Below are positions 1 to 9,085 of a stretch of DNA of 64,000 bases, one piece after another. The DNA is from Halomonas daqiaonensis (GTDB lineage: Bacteria; Pseudomonadota; Gammaproteobacteria; Pseudomonadales; Halomonadaceae), in assembly GCF_900109725.1 (NCBI RefSeq), contig NZ_FOBC01000001.1, forward strand, positions 1-64,000, in the 5' to 3' direction. Under the pieces are notes generated by a model, which searched no databases, was not told the origin of the DNA, and worked only from the letters and a program-made list of their open reading frames with translations. Each line of letters begins with the position of its first letter. Position 1 is the stretch's first letter. Both the position numbers and the translations under genes were made by a program.

Positions 1-1
1 C

Positions 2-247
2 GCCATCAAGAAGCTGGAAGACAGCCCCATGAAAACGCTGCTGCTGGTGATCGAGAAGACCAAGGCCAGTATCCGGGCCAAGGTCGAGCATCCGTTTCAT
101 GTCATCAAGAACCTCTTTGGCTATCGGAAGGTTCGCTACAAGGGGCTGGCCAAGAACCAGGCGCAGCTGTTCACCCTGTTTGCTCTCGGCAATCTGGTGT
201 TGGCAGGACGATGCCAGGGATGCGTTGACGGGGTCAGTGTGTCTTGA
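2..247 (+). CDS. IS5-family transposase, C-terminal fragment (cut by window edge)
   Basis: The reading frame is open from base 2 and ends in TGA at 245-247, so this is the 3' end of a gene that begins before the window. The residues HPFHVIKNLFGYRKVRYKGL are the familiar C-terminal block of IS5-group DDE transposases, including the conserved Tyr, Arg and Lys region near the last catalytic Glu. The enzyme would cut and join the ends of its own insertion sequence. Whether the full gene is intact cannot be judged from the 81 codons visible. An ATG lies inside the frame at 29, but homology to the family continues upstream of it, so it is not the true start. Confidence 0.88.
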   Translation, partial: AIKKLEDSPMKTLLLVIEKTKASIRAKVEHPFHVIKNLFGYRKVRYKGLAKNQAQLFTLFALGNLVLAGRCQGCVDGVSVS

Positions 248-258
248 ATCCGGCCTGG

Positions 259-328
259 CAGCCGGATAACCCGGCTGTCGGGTAAAACAGACCACCTGAG
301 GTGGTCAGGTAGGGATCGCTGAAGCGAT
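259..328. repeat. Three consecutive short hairpins in the IS tail
   Basis: CAGCCGG (259-265) pairs with CCGGCTG (271-277), ACCACC (291-296) pairs with GGTGGT (300-305), and ATCGCT (315-320) pairs with AGCGAT (323-328). They follow the transposase stop codon directly. They could help terminate transposase transcription or block read-through into the hip-jet genes, but no T-tract follows any of them. Confidence 0.5.
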
Positions 329-389
329 GATCGGGCCATTTTGGCTCTTCAACTATCCAGAACAGCATTGTTCAGCGGTTCCCTATCCT

Positions 390-433
390 GCACATATTAG
401 ATGATATGTTGTCGCTCTTGAGCAATATTGTGC
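390..433. promoter_or_regulatory. Candidate HipB operator: imperfect inverted repeat before hipA
   Basis: GCACATATT at 390-398 is almost the reverse complement of AATATTGTGC at 424-433, with about 25 bases between the arms. The region is AT-rich compared with the surrounding genes and lies directly before the first gene of the hip-jet block. HipB-type antitoxins are known to bind paired inverted repeats at their own promoter. That this is the operator here is an inference from position and symmetry. Confidence 0.4.
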
Positions 434-443
434 GCAGAGGTGC

Positions 444-1793
444 GTGTTGGAACTGACGCTGCAGGTACATTTTGACCAGAGTTGGCATGATGCGGCGGTT
501 CTGGCGTTGCCGAATCCCGACCGCGGGACGCGGGGCGCGTCTCGGCTGCGCTATGAACCTGATTATGCTGTCGACTGGATGTTCCGCGACGATCACCACG
601 CCTGCAGCCTGCTTCTTCCCGTGGAACTGATGCTGACCCACGATTCGACGCGCTGGTTCGGTTTCCTGGAAGACATCATGCCGGCGGGTGCCAGCCGTCG
701 CTTCTGGGTGAACACTCTTGGCCTGCAAGACCAGTCTGAAGGCCGCCAGGACGCGGATCTGCTGGCCAGGGGAACCATCGCCCCGGTGGGTAACCTACGT
801 ATCAAGGAGGCCGTTCCCGAAAGGCCCGCTGACAACTCGCTCAGCGAGCGACGCTTCCCTATATCCAATGTGGTGGAGCGCCACACGGACTTCCTGGAAT
901 ACGCCCAGCAGATGGGGGTCGCCAGCGGGGGGGCGACGGGAGCCGGCGGGGAGGCCCCCAAGTTGCTGTTGCGGCTGGACAAGGATGAGCGGGTCTGGAT
1001 CGATACCTGGCAGGAAGAGTGCCATCAGCAGGATACACCCATGCTGGTCAAGTTTCCTCGCGGCAGGCGGTCCAATGATGACTGTGACATCCTTCGGGCC
1101 GAGTACCACTACTATCAGGAACTTGCCGCGCTGGACGTCGAGACCATCAACACTCGAGAGATGCGCCTGATCGAGGGCGAGCGTTATCCTTCACTCTGGT
1201 TGCCACGCTTCGATATGCACTACCTCGAGGGGACCTGGATTCGCTACGGGCTTGAGTCGGTCTATTCGCTGATGGGAGCGGCACCCGGGAGTTTCCTCCG
1301 GCATGGCGATACGCTGCGCCGACTGGTGGCGCTGCTGGAGAACCAGTATCGGGTACGAGAGTTGGGCGCTACTTTCGACAGTCAGGCCTTCGTCATCGAA
1401 TGGGTCAAGCGGGACCTGCTCAATGTCGCTTTCGGCAATTCCGACAATCATGGTCGTAACACGGCACTGCTCAAGCGTCCGGAAGGAATCGGGCTCTCGC
1501 CGGTGTATGATTTTGCCCCGATGAAGGCCGACTCCGAGGGGGTGACGCGCACAACCCAGTGGCGACCGCCGCTCGAGGCGGGAGGGGAGTTCGATTGGCA
1601 TGGTATTGCGGATTCTCTCGCTGATCTGGTGGCGCCGGAGAACCTGATGAGAGAACTGCAAAAGCTCGCTATTGAGCTGGAAGGCCTGGATGAGCGCCTG
1701 GCAGCGCGTGGCGTACCTTCGCGTATTCTCGACATGCCAGCGGTCGGACTGCGCTCGCTGAACGACAGGCTGGGCCGCTGGGGGCTCTTGTGA
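444..1793 (+). CDS. hipA: HipA-family Ser/Thr kinase toxin
   Basis: This 449-residue protein matches the HipA kinase family of type II toxin-antitoxin systems. HipA of E. coli phosphorylates glutamyl-tRNA synthetase and causes growth arrest; the target of this homologue is unknown. Visible features are a Gly-rich nucleotide loop near residues 160-172 (GGATGAGGEAPK), the catalytic segment GNSDNHGRN with Asp334, and the metal-binding YDFAPM motif at about 355-360. All key positions look intact, so the kinase is probably active. The start is a GTG at 444 behind AGAGG at 436-440; the next codon, TTG at 447, has better spacing and could be the true start. The gene overlaps the antitoxin gene by 4 nt. 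Toxin before antitoxin is the reverse of classical hipBA. Confidence 0.9.
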   Translation: MLELTLQVHFDQSWHDAAVLALPNPDRGTRGASRLRYEPDYAVDWMFRDDHHACSLLLPVELMLTHDSTRWFGFLEDIMPAGASRRFWVNTLGLQDQSEGRQDADLLARGTIAPVGNLRIKEAVPERPADNSLSERRFPISNVVERHTDFLEYAQQMGVASGGATGAGGEAPKLLLRLDKDERVWIDTWQEECHQQDTPMLVKFPRGRRSNDDCDILRAEYHYYQELAALDVETINTREMRLIEGERYPSLWLPRFDMHYLEGTWIRYGLESVYSLMGAAPGSFLRHGDTLRRLVALLENQYRVRELGATFDSQAFVIEWVKRDLLNVAFGNSDNHGRNTALLKRPEGIGLSPVYDFAPMKADSEGVTRTTQWRPPLEAGGEFDWHGIADSLADLVAPENLMRELQKLAIELEGLDERLAARGVPSRILDMPAVGLRSLNDRLGRWGLL

Positions 1794-2095
1794 AGCAACG
1801 CAATCCCGCTGATCGAGAGGCGGCGCTGGTGGCGCTGCTCAAGCAGTGCTATGCCGGTGAGCTGACTGAAGGGCAATTGCTGCGGGCACTGCGTCGCGAG
1901 GTGCTGGGGCTCTCCCAGACTCGCTATGCCGAGCTGGTCGGTATCAGTCGTCGTACCCTCTCCGACCTGGAGGGTGATAAGGGCAATGTCACGCTGGATG
2001 TCATGAACCGTGTCTTCAAGCCACTGGGACTCCAGGTGGGCCTGTTGCCCCGCCAGCGGCGCCTGCTTGAGCAGGCACTGGCGCCAACCGAGTAA
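1790..2095 (+). CDS. hipB: HipB-type antitoxin, XRE/Cro-like HTH repressor
   Basis: This 101-residue protein has a Cro/C1-type helix-turn-helix at about residues 38-85, with the segment LSQTRYAELVGISRRTLSDL typical of the fold. By family it should bind the neighbouring HipA kinase and repress the promoter of the operon. The GTG start overlaps the hipA stop (GTGA), which implies translational coupling. The gene ends 12 nt before jetA, so it may also control the Wadjet genes. An N-terminal extension of about 35 residues precedes the HTH. Confidence 0.88.
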   Translation: MKQRNPADREAALVALLKQCYAGELTEGQLLRALRREVLGLSQTRYAELVGISRRTLSDLEGDKGNVTLDVMNRVFKPLGLQVGLLPRQRRLLEQALAPTE

Positions 2096-2107
2096 CCGGG
2101 AGCGATC

Positions 2108-3688
2108 TTGGACTACACCCCGTTCAGCTATGTCACCGCCGAGAAGGCCGACCTCTATCGCGAGGTGATGCGCGCCTTCGTCGAGGCCAAGTCACACTTC
2201 CTGGTGCACCTGCGTCCGGAGGACGTCCAGCAGCAGCTCGGTGAACGGGAACTGGCCACGGTGCAGGCGGCGCTGACGCAGCTGGTCACCTGGGGCAACC
2301 TGGACGCCGAGCGCGACAACGCCCGGGTCACCAGCGTCGAGGATTACTATCGTGCCCTCTACGTCTACCAGATAACCCGCCAGGGCGAGGCGGTTGAGTC
2401 GGCGCTGGCCACCTATGACCAGGAGCTTGGCCGCCGCGGCGCCCTTCAGAGCGTGGCGCTGGAGGATATCCGTGCCCGCCTGCGGGCGCTGCTGGCGTTG
2501 TCACGCAGCGAGGCGCCGGATGCCACCCAGAGCCAGCTGCTGTTGCGCGACCTGGCCGGCGTCTTCTCCGATCTAGCCGAGAACGCCCGCGCCTTCATGA
2601 CCGGCCTGAACCGTTCCCTGGAGAGCCAGGATAGCGATGCCGATGCCTTCCTGCTCTACAAGGAGCGGGTGATCGGCTATATCGAGCGCTTTCTCGGCGA
2701 CCTGACCACCGCGTCAGGCGAGATCGCCGAGCTGATCCGCACCCTCGATGGCGATAGTGAGGACGGCGTGGCTCCGGTGGAGCAGTTGCTGCGCCAGGCC
2801 GCCGAGCGGGAGCTGGCCGATCTGGCCCCCGGCGAGTCGCCGGATGACGGCGACGAGCGCGAGCGCGCCTTCACCGAGGCCTGGCGGCGCTGGCACGGCC
2901 ACTGGGAGGGGCTGCGCGCCTGGTTCCTCGATCAACCGGGGCGCCAGGCCCAGGCAAGGCTGCTGCGCAGCAGTGCGCGACGATCGGTGACCCAGCTGCT
3001 GGAGATGGTCGCTCGGCTCAACGAGCGGCGCATGGCGCGCAGCGACCGCTCGGCGGACTTTCGCACCCTGGCGCGCTGGTTCCTGGAGTGCCAGGACGAC
3101 GGCGATGCCCACCGTCTGTGGCGCACCGCCTTCGGCCTGACCCCGGCGCGTCACCTGGTCATCGACGCCGAGACCAGCGAGCGCTGGCAGGAAGAACCGG
3201 TGCCGGCCAGCACGCCCTGGGCCGAGGCGCCGGGGATGCAGGTGCAGCCCCGCCTGCGCGCCACCGGCAGCTATCAGAAGGCCGGTCCTCCGCCCAGGCT
3301 GCGCAGCCGGTCGCGGGAGCGCGAGCTGCTGTCCCGTCAACTGGCCGAGGAGGCCAGTGCCGCTCGCGCCGCGCGTCGCCAGCTGGTGGAGCGAGGCGCC
3401 GAGCGGCTCTCCGACCTGTGTGTGCGAGGCGAGCTGGATGACGGCGCCTTTCGCCTGCTGCTCAACTTGCTGGGGGATGCCCTGGCGGCAAGCCAGGGCG
3501 ATGATGCGCCCGTCACCACCACGACCGCGGATGGAGGCCTGCGCATGACCCTGAGCCCGCTGGGGCCCGAGACCTCCGCCACCATCCTTACCACCGCCGG
3601 CGCCCTGAGCGGCCGCGACTATCGCCTCGAGATCATCGATCTGGAGGAGAGTGCACTGGAGGAGTGCGCACTAGGGACGAGCACATGA
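2108..3688 (+). CDS. jetA: Wadjet anti-plasmid system subunit JetA (TIGR02677/DUF2397)
   Basis: This 526-residue protein matches the DUF2397 family, the kleisin-like (MksF) subunit of Wadjet complexes that wrap around and cleave circular plasmids. The N-terminal YVTAEKADLYREVMRAFVEA segment and the overall length are typical, and the remainder is mainly helical with many charged residues. The start is TTG at 2108 behind GGGAG at 2098-2102. Only 12 nt separate it from hipB, and its stop overlaps the jetB start in ATGA. The DUF2397/2398/2399 gene set corresponds, as I recall, to Wadjet type II. Confidence 0.92.
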   Translation: MDYTPFSYVTAEKADLYREVMRAFVEAKSHFLVHLRPEDVQQQLGERELATVQAALTQLVTWGNLDAERDNARVTSVEDYYRALYVYQITRQGEAVESALATYDQELGRRGALQSVALEDIRARLRALLALSRSEAPDATQSQLLLRDLAGVFSDLAENARAFMTGLNRSLESQDSDADAFLLYKERVIGYIERFLGDLTTASGEIAELIRTLDGDSEDGVAPVEQLLRQAAERELADLAPGESPDDGDERERAFTEAWRRWHGHWEGLRAWFLDQPGRQAQARLLRSSARRSVTQLLEMVARLNERRMARSDRSADFRTLARWFLECQDDGDAHRLWRTAFGLTPARHLVIDAETSERWQEEPVPASTPWAEAPGMQVQPRLRATGSYQKAGPPPRLRSRSRERELLSRQLAEEASAARAARRQLVERGAERLSDLCVRGELDDGAFRLLLNLLGDALAASQGDDAPVTTTTADGGLRMTLSPLGPETSATILTTAGALSGRDYRLEIIDLEESALEECALGTST

Positions 3689-4974
3689 TCGAGCTGAGCG
3701 ATACCCTGGAGCGCCAGCGCCAGGAGGAGCAGTGCCGCGCCCTGAGGGCGTTGCTGGCCAGACCACTGATTCGCGCCGACGACACTGCCTTTTCCCTTGT
3801 GCGCCGTCATGCCGCGACCCTGCGTGACTGGCTGGCACGCGAGACCGGCTGGCACCTGCAGAGCGAACGCGACTTCGTGCGTTTGCACAAGCGACCCGCC
3901 GACAGCCGTGATGCGACCCGGCCGGCCCGGGTGGGCCGGGGTACTCAGCGCAAGACCTTCAACCGCCGCCGCTACGCGCTCTTCTGCCTGCTGCTGGCCG
4001 ACCTCGAGCGTGGCGATGCCCAGATCACCCTGGGCAGGCTGGGCGAGGGGCTGGGCCAGGCGGTGAACGATCCGGCACTCGCCGAGAGCGGCATGGCCTT
4101 CACCCTGGACCATCAGGAAGCACGCCGCGATCTGGTGGTCGTGGTGCGTCTGCTGCTGGAGCTGGGTGTACTGATGCGGGTGGCCGGCGACGAGGAGCAG
4201 TTCCTGCGCCGCGGCCTGGATGGCGACGTGCTCTATGACGTCGATCGGCGCGTGCTGTCGGCGCTGCTGGTCACCTCGCGGGGGCCCTCGCTGGTGGCCC
4301 TGAACGGCGCAGACAGCGAGCTCGACCTGGAGGCGCGGCTGCATGCCCTGGCCGAGACCTTCGTCCCCGATACTCCGGAGGGACGCAATCGCGAGCTGCG
4401 ACATCGACTGGCGCGGCGTCTGCTGGATGACCCCGTGGTCTATTGGCAGGAGCTTGAAGAAGACGAGGCGGCCTACCTGACCAACCAGCGCGGCGTCATG
4501 CTGCGTCGCCTCCAGCAGGCCAGCGGCCTGGTGCCCGAGGTACGGGCCGAAGGGGTGGCGCTTGTGGATCCCGACGGCGAGCTGACCGACGAGAAAATCC
4601 CGGCGGAAGGCACCGAGGGACACCTGGCGCTGCTGATGGCCGAACAGCTGGCCACCGCGGGCGCCGATGGCGTCAGCCTGGACGAGGCGGAAGCCTGGAT
4701 CCAGGGCTGGCAGACGGAATTCCGCCGCTACTGGCGCAAGGCGGCCTGCGAGCCGGGTGCGGCTCATGGCCTGTGCCGTCAGACCCTGGCGCGCCTCGCC
4801 GCGCTGCGCCTGGTGGAACGCCGTGGCGAGCGAGTCATTCCCCTGCCGGCCCTGGGGCGCTTCCGCGTCCAGCCGGCGGCCACGCCCGACGACGATGGCG
4901 AGCGACTTTCCGGGCAATCGATGCGACAACCTAGCCGACAACCCGACCTGGCGGATCCTTTTAGCGATGAGTGA
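3685..4974 (+). CDS. jetB: Wadjet subunit JetB (TIGR02678/DUF2398)
   Basis: This 429-residue protein belongs to the DUF2398 family, the winged-helix (KITE-like, MksE) subunit that bridges the kleisin and SMC parts of Wadjet. Typical segments are TFNRRRYALFCLLLADLE near residue 92 and the ETFVPDTPEGRNRELRHRL region in the middle. The ATG at 3685 overlaps the jetA stop (ATGA) and follows AGGGA at 3673-3677. An upstream in-frame GTG at 3664 is possible but lacks such good context. The 3' end overlaps jetC by 8 nt (ATGAGTGA), as expected for subunits made in fixed ratio. Confidence 0.92.
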   Translation: MIELSDTLERQRQEEQCRALRALLARPLIRADDTAFSLVRRHAATLRDWLARETGWHLQSERDFVRLHKRPADSRDATRPARVGRGTQRKTFNRRRYALFCLLLADLERGDAQITLGRLGEGLGQAVNDPALAESGMAFTLDHQEARRDLVVVVRLLLELGVLMRVAGDEEQFLRRGLDGDVLYDVDRRVLSALLVTSRGPSLVALNGADSELDLEARLHALAETFVPDTPEGRNRELRHRLARRLLDDPVVYWQELEEDEAAYLTNQRGVMLRRLQQASGLVPEVRAEGVALVDPDGELTDEKIPAEGTEGHLALLMAEQLATAGADGVSLDEAEAWIQGWQTEFRRYWRKAACEPGAAHGLCRQTLARLAALRLVERRGERVIPLPALGRFRVQPAATPDDDGERLSGQSMRQPSRQPDLADPFSDE

Positions 4975-7900
4975 GCTTCCCGAACCGCGCAGCCAGCGTT
5001 GGCAGCCCCTGCGCTGTGGCCTGGTGGAGATCTTCTACTACGACGAAGAGACCTTCCACTTTCACGACGGCCGCCTGCTGCTGCGCGGCAACAACGGCAC
5101 CGGCAAGTCCAAGGTGATGGCACTGACTCTGCCGTTCCTGCTCGATGGCCAGCTGACCCCCTCTCGGGTGGAACCCGATGGCGACAGCGCCAAGCGCATG
5201 GAATGGAACCTGCTGGTCGGCGAGTACCAGGAGCGGCTGGGCTATACCTGGCTGGAGTTCGGCCGCCAGGGGGACGCAGGGCCCGAGACCTTCACGGTGG
5301 GTTGTGGCCTCAAGGCGGTGGCGGGGCGTCCGATACGCTCCTGGTTCTTCACGACGCCCCAGCGCGTCGGGCATGATCTCTTCCTGGTCGAGAATGGGCG
5401 TAGTCTCGGCCGCGAGCGGTTGATCCAGGCGTTGGGCAACGAAGGCCAGTTCTTCGATCGTGCCGCCGACTATCGGCGTGCCATCGACGAGGCGCTTTTC
5501 CACCTGGGTGAGCAGCGCTACGGCGCCCTGCTCGACCTGCTATTGCAGTTGCGCCAGCCACAACTGGCCAAGAAGCCCGATCCCAACCGCCTCTCCCAGG
5601 CGCTCAGTGATGCCTTGCCGCCCTTGGGCCGCGGCCTGATCGGCGAGGTCGCCGAGGCCTACCGCAGCCTGGATGCCTATCGCGAGGAGATTCAGGGCCT
5701 GGAGGAGACCGCCCGCGCGGTGGAGGCCTTCCTGGACCACTATCGCCACTATGCCGGCATCGCCGTGCGTCGCCGGGCTGAAACCCTGACCGGCGCTCAT
5801 GCCGACCATGAGCGCAATCGCGTGCAACTGGGCAAGGATCGCCAGGAGCTTGAGGCCGCCGAAGCCGAACGCGATAGCCTGGCCGAGTCGCGCCAGGCCC
5901 AGGAGGGCAAGCTGCTTGACCTGGCCGCTCGGCAGCGGACCCTTGAGGCCAGCGAGGCCATGCGCTCCGCGGAGGCGCTTGCCAATGCCGACGAGCAGGC
6001 CCGTCAACGTGCCCAGCACGCCGAGAAGCAGGCGATACTTCATGAGAGGGCGCGCCGCGACGGTGAACGAGCCGAGTCCCGTCTGCGCGATGCCGACCAG
6101 GCGCAGCAGCAGGCCTGCCAGGTGCTGAGCTTGCGGTGCGAGGAGAGTGCCGGGGTGGCCGAGGCCGCTGGGCTTGCCGCCGAACATCATCGGTACGTCG
6201 GAAATCTCGAGGTACAGCCCCCGGCCGATGGCGAGGCGCTGCAACAGTCGCTGCGTGAGCTTCAGCGGCGTCGCCTGGCGGGCGTCCAGCACCTGCAGGG
6301 GCGTCTCGCCGAGGTGGAACAGGCCGAGCGGCGTTTCCATCAGGCCGAGCACGAGGCGCGTCGCGAAGAAGAGACCCTGGCCAACCGTGAGGACGATCTG
6401 CAGGAGGCCATCGAGGTCCGCGCCGAGGCGGCCGAATCGTTGCAGGCGGCATGGCGCCATCACCTGGCCCAGCTGAGCGAGCTGGCACCCGAGGACCCGG
6501 AAGCGCTGCTCGGCGAGCTCGAGGGCTGGTGCGATCACCTGAGCGGCGAGGATCCCGCCGAGGCGGGCCTTTCCCGAGCCCGGGATGCGCTGCGCGAATG
6601 CCTGGGCCGGCAGCGTCTCACCCTGCAGCAGTCGGGCAACGAGATCGAGACGGCTCGCCAGGCGCTCGAGGAGGAGCGCACTCGCCTGGAAGCCGGTGGC
6701 GAATCAGTGCCACCCGCGCCCTACACTCGTGGCGAGGCAGTACGCGAGGGGCGTCCGGGCGCACCGCTCTGGCAACTGGTGGACTTCAAGCCCGAGCTTT
6801 CCGACGAACAGCGCGCCGGTTTGGAGGCGTCTCTGGAGGCCGCCGGTCTGCTGGACGCCTGGCTGATGCCCGAGGGCCAACTGCTTTCGGCGGATACCTG
6901 GGACACTCTGCTGGTGCCCGACGCCGAGGCGTCGGGCACTCGCCTGGCCGACGTGCTCTGCCCGGATCTGCATGGCGAGCCGCCGGTGGCCCGTGAGGTG
7001 GTCGAGCGCGTGCTGGCGAGCATCGGCAGCGGCGAGTCCGAGGCCTTCGCCTGGGTCAGCGATCAAGGCCACTGGCGACTGGGGCCGCTGCGCGGCCAGT
7101 GGGGCAAGCCGGCGGCGGTGCATATCGGCCATACGGCGCGGGAGGCCGCCCGGCTGCGTCGTCTGGCGTCCATCGAGGAAGAACTGTCCGCGCTGGCCCA
7201 TCAGCGTGCCGATATAGATGCCGAACTCGAGGTCCTGGCAAATAGCCTCGCGGCAGCAGAGCAGGAGTGGCGGCAGCGGCCTACCGCCCAGGCACTGCGC
7301 GACGCCCATGCCGGCGAGGCGGCGGCTCGTCGCGCCCGTGATCTCCAGGCCGAACGACTGGAGCGGGCTCGGGGGGCGCTGGACAGCGCCCGGGAGTCGC
7401 TTGAAGCGCAGCGAGGCGAGCTTTACCGGGCCGCCGAGGATCTGCGGCTGCCTGCCGAGCGTGGGGCACTCACACGGATCGAAACCGCCCTGGGCGACTA
7501 CCGACTGGCCATCGGCGAGCTTTGCCAGGCGCTTAGGGCGAGAGACGAGGCCCGGCGAAACCATAGGGAGCGAGGCGAGGAAGCCGAGGCCGCCCGGGAG
7601 GCGCTGCAGCAGGCACAGCGTGAATACACCGAGGCCGCCGAGCAGGCCAGGGAAGCCGAGGTGCGCCGGGATACCCTGCGCGAGTCCATGGGGGCCGAAG
7701 TCCAGGCCCTGGAGCGCCAGCTGGAGGCGATTCGCCTGGAGCGCGAGCAGCTGACGCGCGAACAACGTGAGCTCGAGCAGCGCCACAGCGAGCTGCTCGG
7801 CAAGGTGGCGCGCTTCGAGGAGAAGGTCGGCAACGATGAGCAGCGCCTGGCCGAGCTGGACGGGCGTCGCGCCCAGGCCATCGATGCCTTCCGTGCCTTG

Positions 7901-9085
7901 GTCGAGGAGGAGCTGCTGCGCGTCGCCGCCCCCGACACCTTCGCCGAACGCGAGCCTCCCGCCTCCTGGGCGCCGGATCCTGCCATACGCCTGGCCCGGG
8001 CCGCCGTCCAAGCCACCTCGCGCCTGAATGCCGACGATGACAGCTGGCATGCCCACCAGGGCAGGCTGCACGAGCATATCAAGTTGCTCACCGATGTCCT
8101 GTCGCGCGGAGGCCACGATTGCTTGGCCGAGGCCCGTGACGACCTGCTGCTGGTGCGCATCGTTTTCCAGGGACGGCGCCAGGATCCCGATGCGCTGGCG
8201 CGTCAGTTGAACGAGGAGATCGCCCAGCGTCAGGCGCTGCTCAATGCCCGGGAGCGCGAGCTGCTGGAGAACTACCTGATCGACGAGGTGGCCAGCCATA
8301 TCCAGGAGCGCATTACCGCCACCGAACGCGACGTCATGAGAATGAACGGCGAGCTGGAGAGGCGCCCCACCAGCACCGGCATGCGCCTGCGCATCCGCTG
8401 GGAGCCGCTGAGCGAAGGCCAGAGTGCCGGCGGGCTGATGGCCCCCGCAGGACTGGCCGATGTCTGCCAGCGGCTGCGCCGCCAGGCGCTGGACGCCTGG
8501 TCCCCCGAGGATCGCGAGGTAGTGGGTGATTTCCTGCGCCGGCGCATCGAGGAGGCTCGGGCCAGCGACGAAGGTGGCGCCCTGCAGGAGATCCTTGAGC
8601 GTGCCCTGGATTACCGCTTCTGGCACCGCTTCGTGGTCGACCGCCACCAGAACGGCCAGTGGCGCCCGGCCTACGGGCCCGCCTCCGGCGGGGAGCGGGC
8701 CCTGGTGATCACCCTGCCGCTGTTTGCCGCCGCGGCCAGCCACTACAGCAGCGCCCATCACCTGGCGCCGCGTCTGGTGATGCTCGACGAGGTCTTTGCC
8801 GGCATCGACGACGACGCCCGAGCGAAGAGCATGGGCCTGCTGGCCCAGTTCGACCTGGATGCCATCATGACCTCGGAGCGCGAGTGGGGCTGCTACCCGG
8901 ACGTACCGGGCCTGGCCATCGCCCAACTGGTGCGGCGCGAGGGGGTCGATGCGGTCCACGTCACCCGCTGGCAGTGGGACGGGCGCCGCCGGGTGCGCGA
9001 CGAGGAGCCGGTCTCCCAGGCACGCGAGTCCGTTCCCCTTGCGGCTGATGAATCAGCGGGTGGCGGCATGGACAGCCTGTTCTGA
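4967..9085 (+). CDS. jetC: Wadjet SMC-like ATPase JetC (TIGR02680)
   Basis: This SMC-like motor of 1372 residues should extrude plasmid DNA loops in the Wadjet complex. The Walker A motif GNNGTGKS is at 41-48, the ABC signature SGGERALV is at about 1240, and the Walker B motif LVMLDE with Asp1274 and Glu1275 follows. Long Glu/Arg/Ala-rich coiled-coil arms lie at roughly residues 280-600 and 800-1000, with a hinge-like segment between them. All ATPase motifs are intact. The frame is open upstream to 4667, but the family begins at MSELPEPRSQRWQPLRCGLV, which gives ATG 4967. The stop overlaps the jetD start by one base. Confidence 0.95.
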   Translation: MSELPEPRSQRWQPLRCGLVEIFYYDEETFHFHDGRLLLRGNNGTGKSKVMALTLPFLLDGQLTPSRVEPDGDSAKRMEWNLLVGEYQERLGYTWLEFGRQGDAGPETFTVGCGLKAVAGRPIRSWFFTTPQRVGHDLFLVENGRSLGRERLIQALGNEGQFFDRAADYRRAIDEALFHLGEQRYGALLDLLLQLRQPQLAKKPDPNRLSQALSDALPPLGRGLIGEVAEAYRSLDAYREEIQGLEETARAVEAFLDHYRHYAGIAVRRRAETLTGAHADHERNRVQLGKDRQELEAAEAERDSLAESRQAQEGKLLDLAARQRTLEASEAMRSAEALANADEQARQRAQHAEKQAILHERARRDGERAESRLRDADQAQQQACQVLSLRCEESAGVAEAAGLAAEHHRYVGNLEVQPPADGEALQQSLRELQRRRLAGVQHLQGRLAEVEQAERRFHQAEHEARREEETLANREDDLQEAIEVRAEAAESLQAAWRHHLAQLSELAPEDPEALLGELEGWCDHLSGEDPAEAGLSRARDALRECLGRQRLTLQQSGNEIETARQALEEERTRLEAGGESVPPAPYTRGEAVREGRPGAPLWQLVDFKPELSDEQRAGLEASLEAAGLLDAWLMPEGQLLSADTWDTLLVPDAEASGTRLADVLCPDLHGEPPVAREVVERVLASIGSGESEAFAWVSDQGHWRLGPLRGQWGKPAAVHIGHTAREAARLRRLASIEEELSALAHQRADIDAELEVLANSLAAAEQEWRQRPTAQALRDAHAGEAAARRARDLQAERLERARGALDSARESLEAQRGELYRAAEDLRLPAERGALTRIETALGDYRLAIGELCQALRARDEARRNHRERGEEAEAAREALQQAQREYTEAAEQAREAEVRRDTLRESMGAEVQALERQLEAIRLEREQLTREQRELEQRHSELLGKVARFEEKVGNDEQRLAELDGRRAQAIDAFRALVEEELLRVAAPDTFAEREPPASWAPDPAIRLARAAVQATSRLNADDDSWHAHQGRLHEHIKLLTDVLSRGGHDCLAEARDDLLLVRIVFQGRRQDPDALARQLNEEIAQRQALLNARERELLENYLIDEVASHIQERITATERDVMRMNGELERRPTSTGMRLRIRWEPLSEGQSAGGLMAPAGLADVCQRLRRQALDAWSPEDREVVGDFLRRRIEEARASDEGGALQEILERALDYRFWHRFVVDRHQNGQWRPAYGPASGGERALVITLPLFAAAASHYSSAHHLAPRLVMLDEVFAGIDDDARAKSMGLLAQFDLDAIMTSEREWGCYPDVPGLAIAQLVRREGVDAVHVTRWQWDGRRRVRDEEPVSQARESVPLAADESAGGGMDSLF

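Larger units (their letters stand above)
2..384 (+). mobile_element. 3' part of an IS5-type insertion sequence
   Basis: The transposase fragment is followed by about 135 bases with no gene, ending near 383 in TTGTTCAGCGGTTCCC. That end resembles the GGGAACC-type terminal repeats I recall from IS5-group elements. The left end is outside the window, so neither the terminal inverted repeat nor the target duplication can be verified. The boundary at about 384 is therefore an estimate. Three short hairpins lie in the tail at 259-277, 291-305 and 315-328. Confidence 0.6.

Noticed and set aside
6704-8959. A 751-codon open frame on the minus strand opposite jetC
   Set aside because: It lies entirely antisense to the SMC motif-containing frame, has no recognisable domain and follows from the high GC content of the third codon position.
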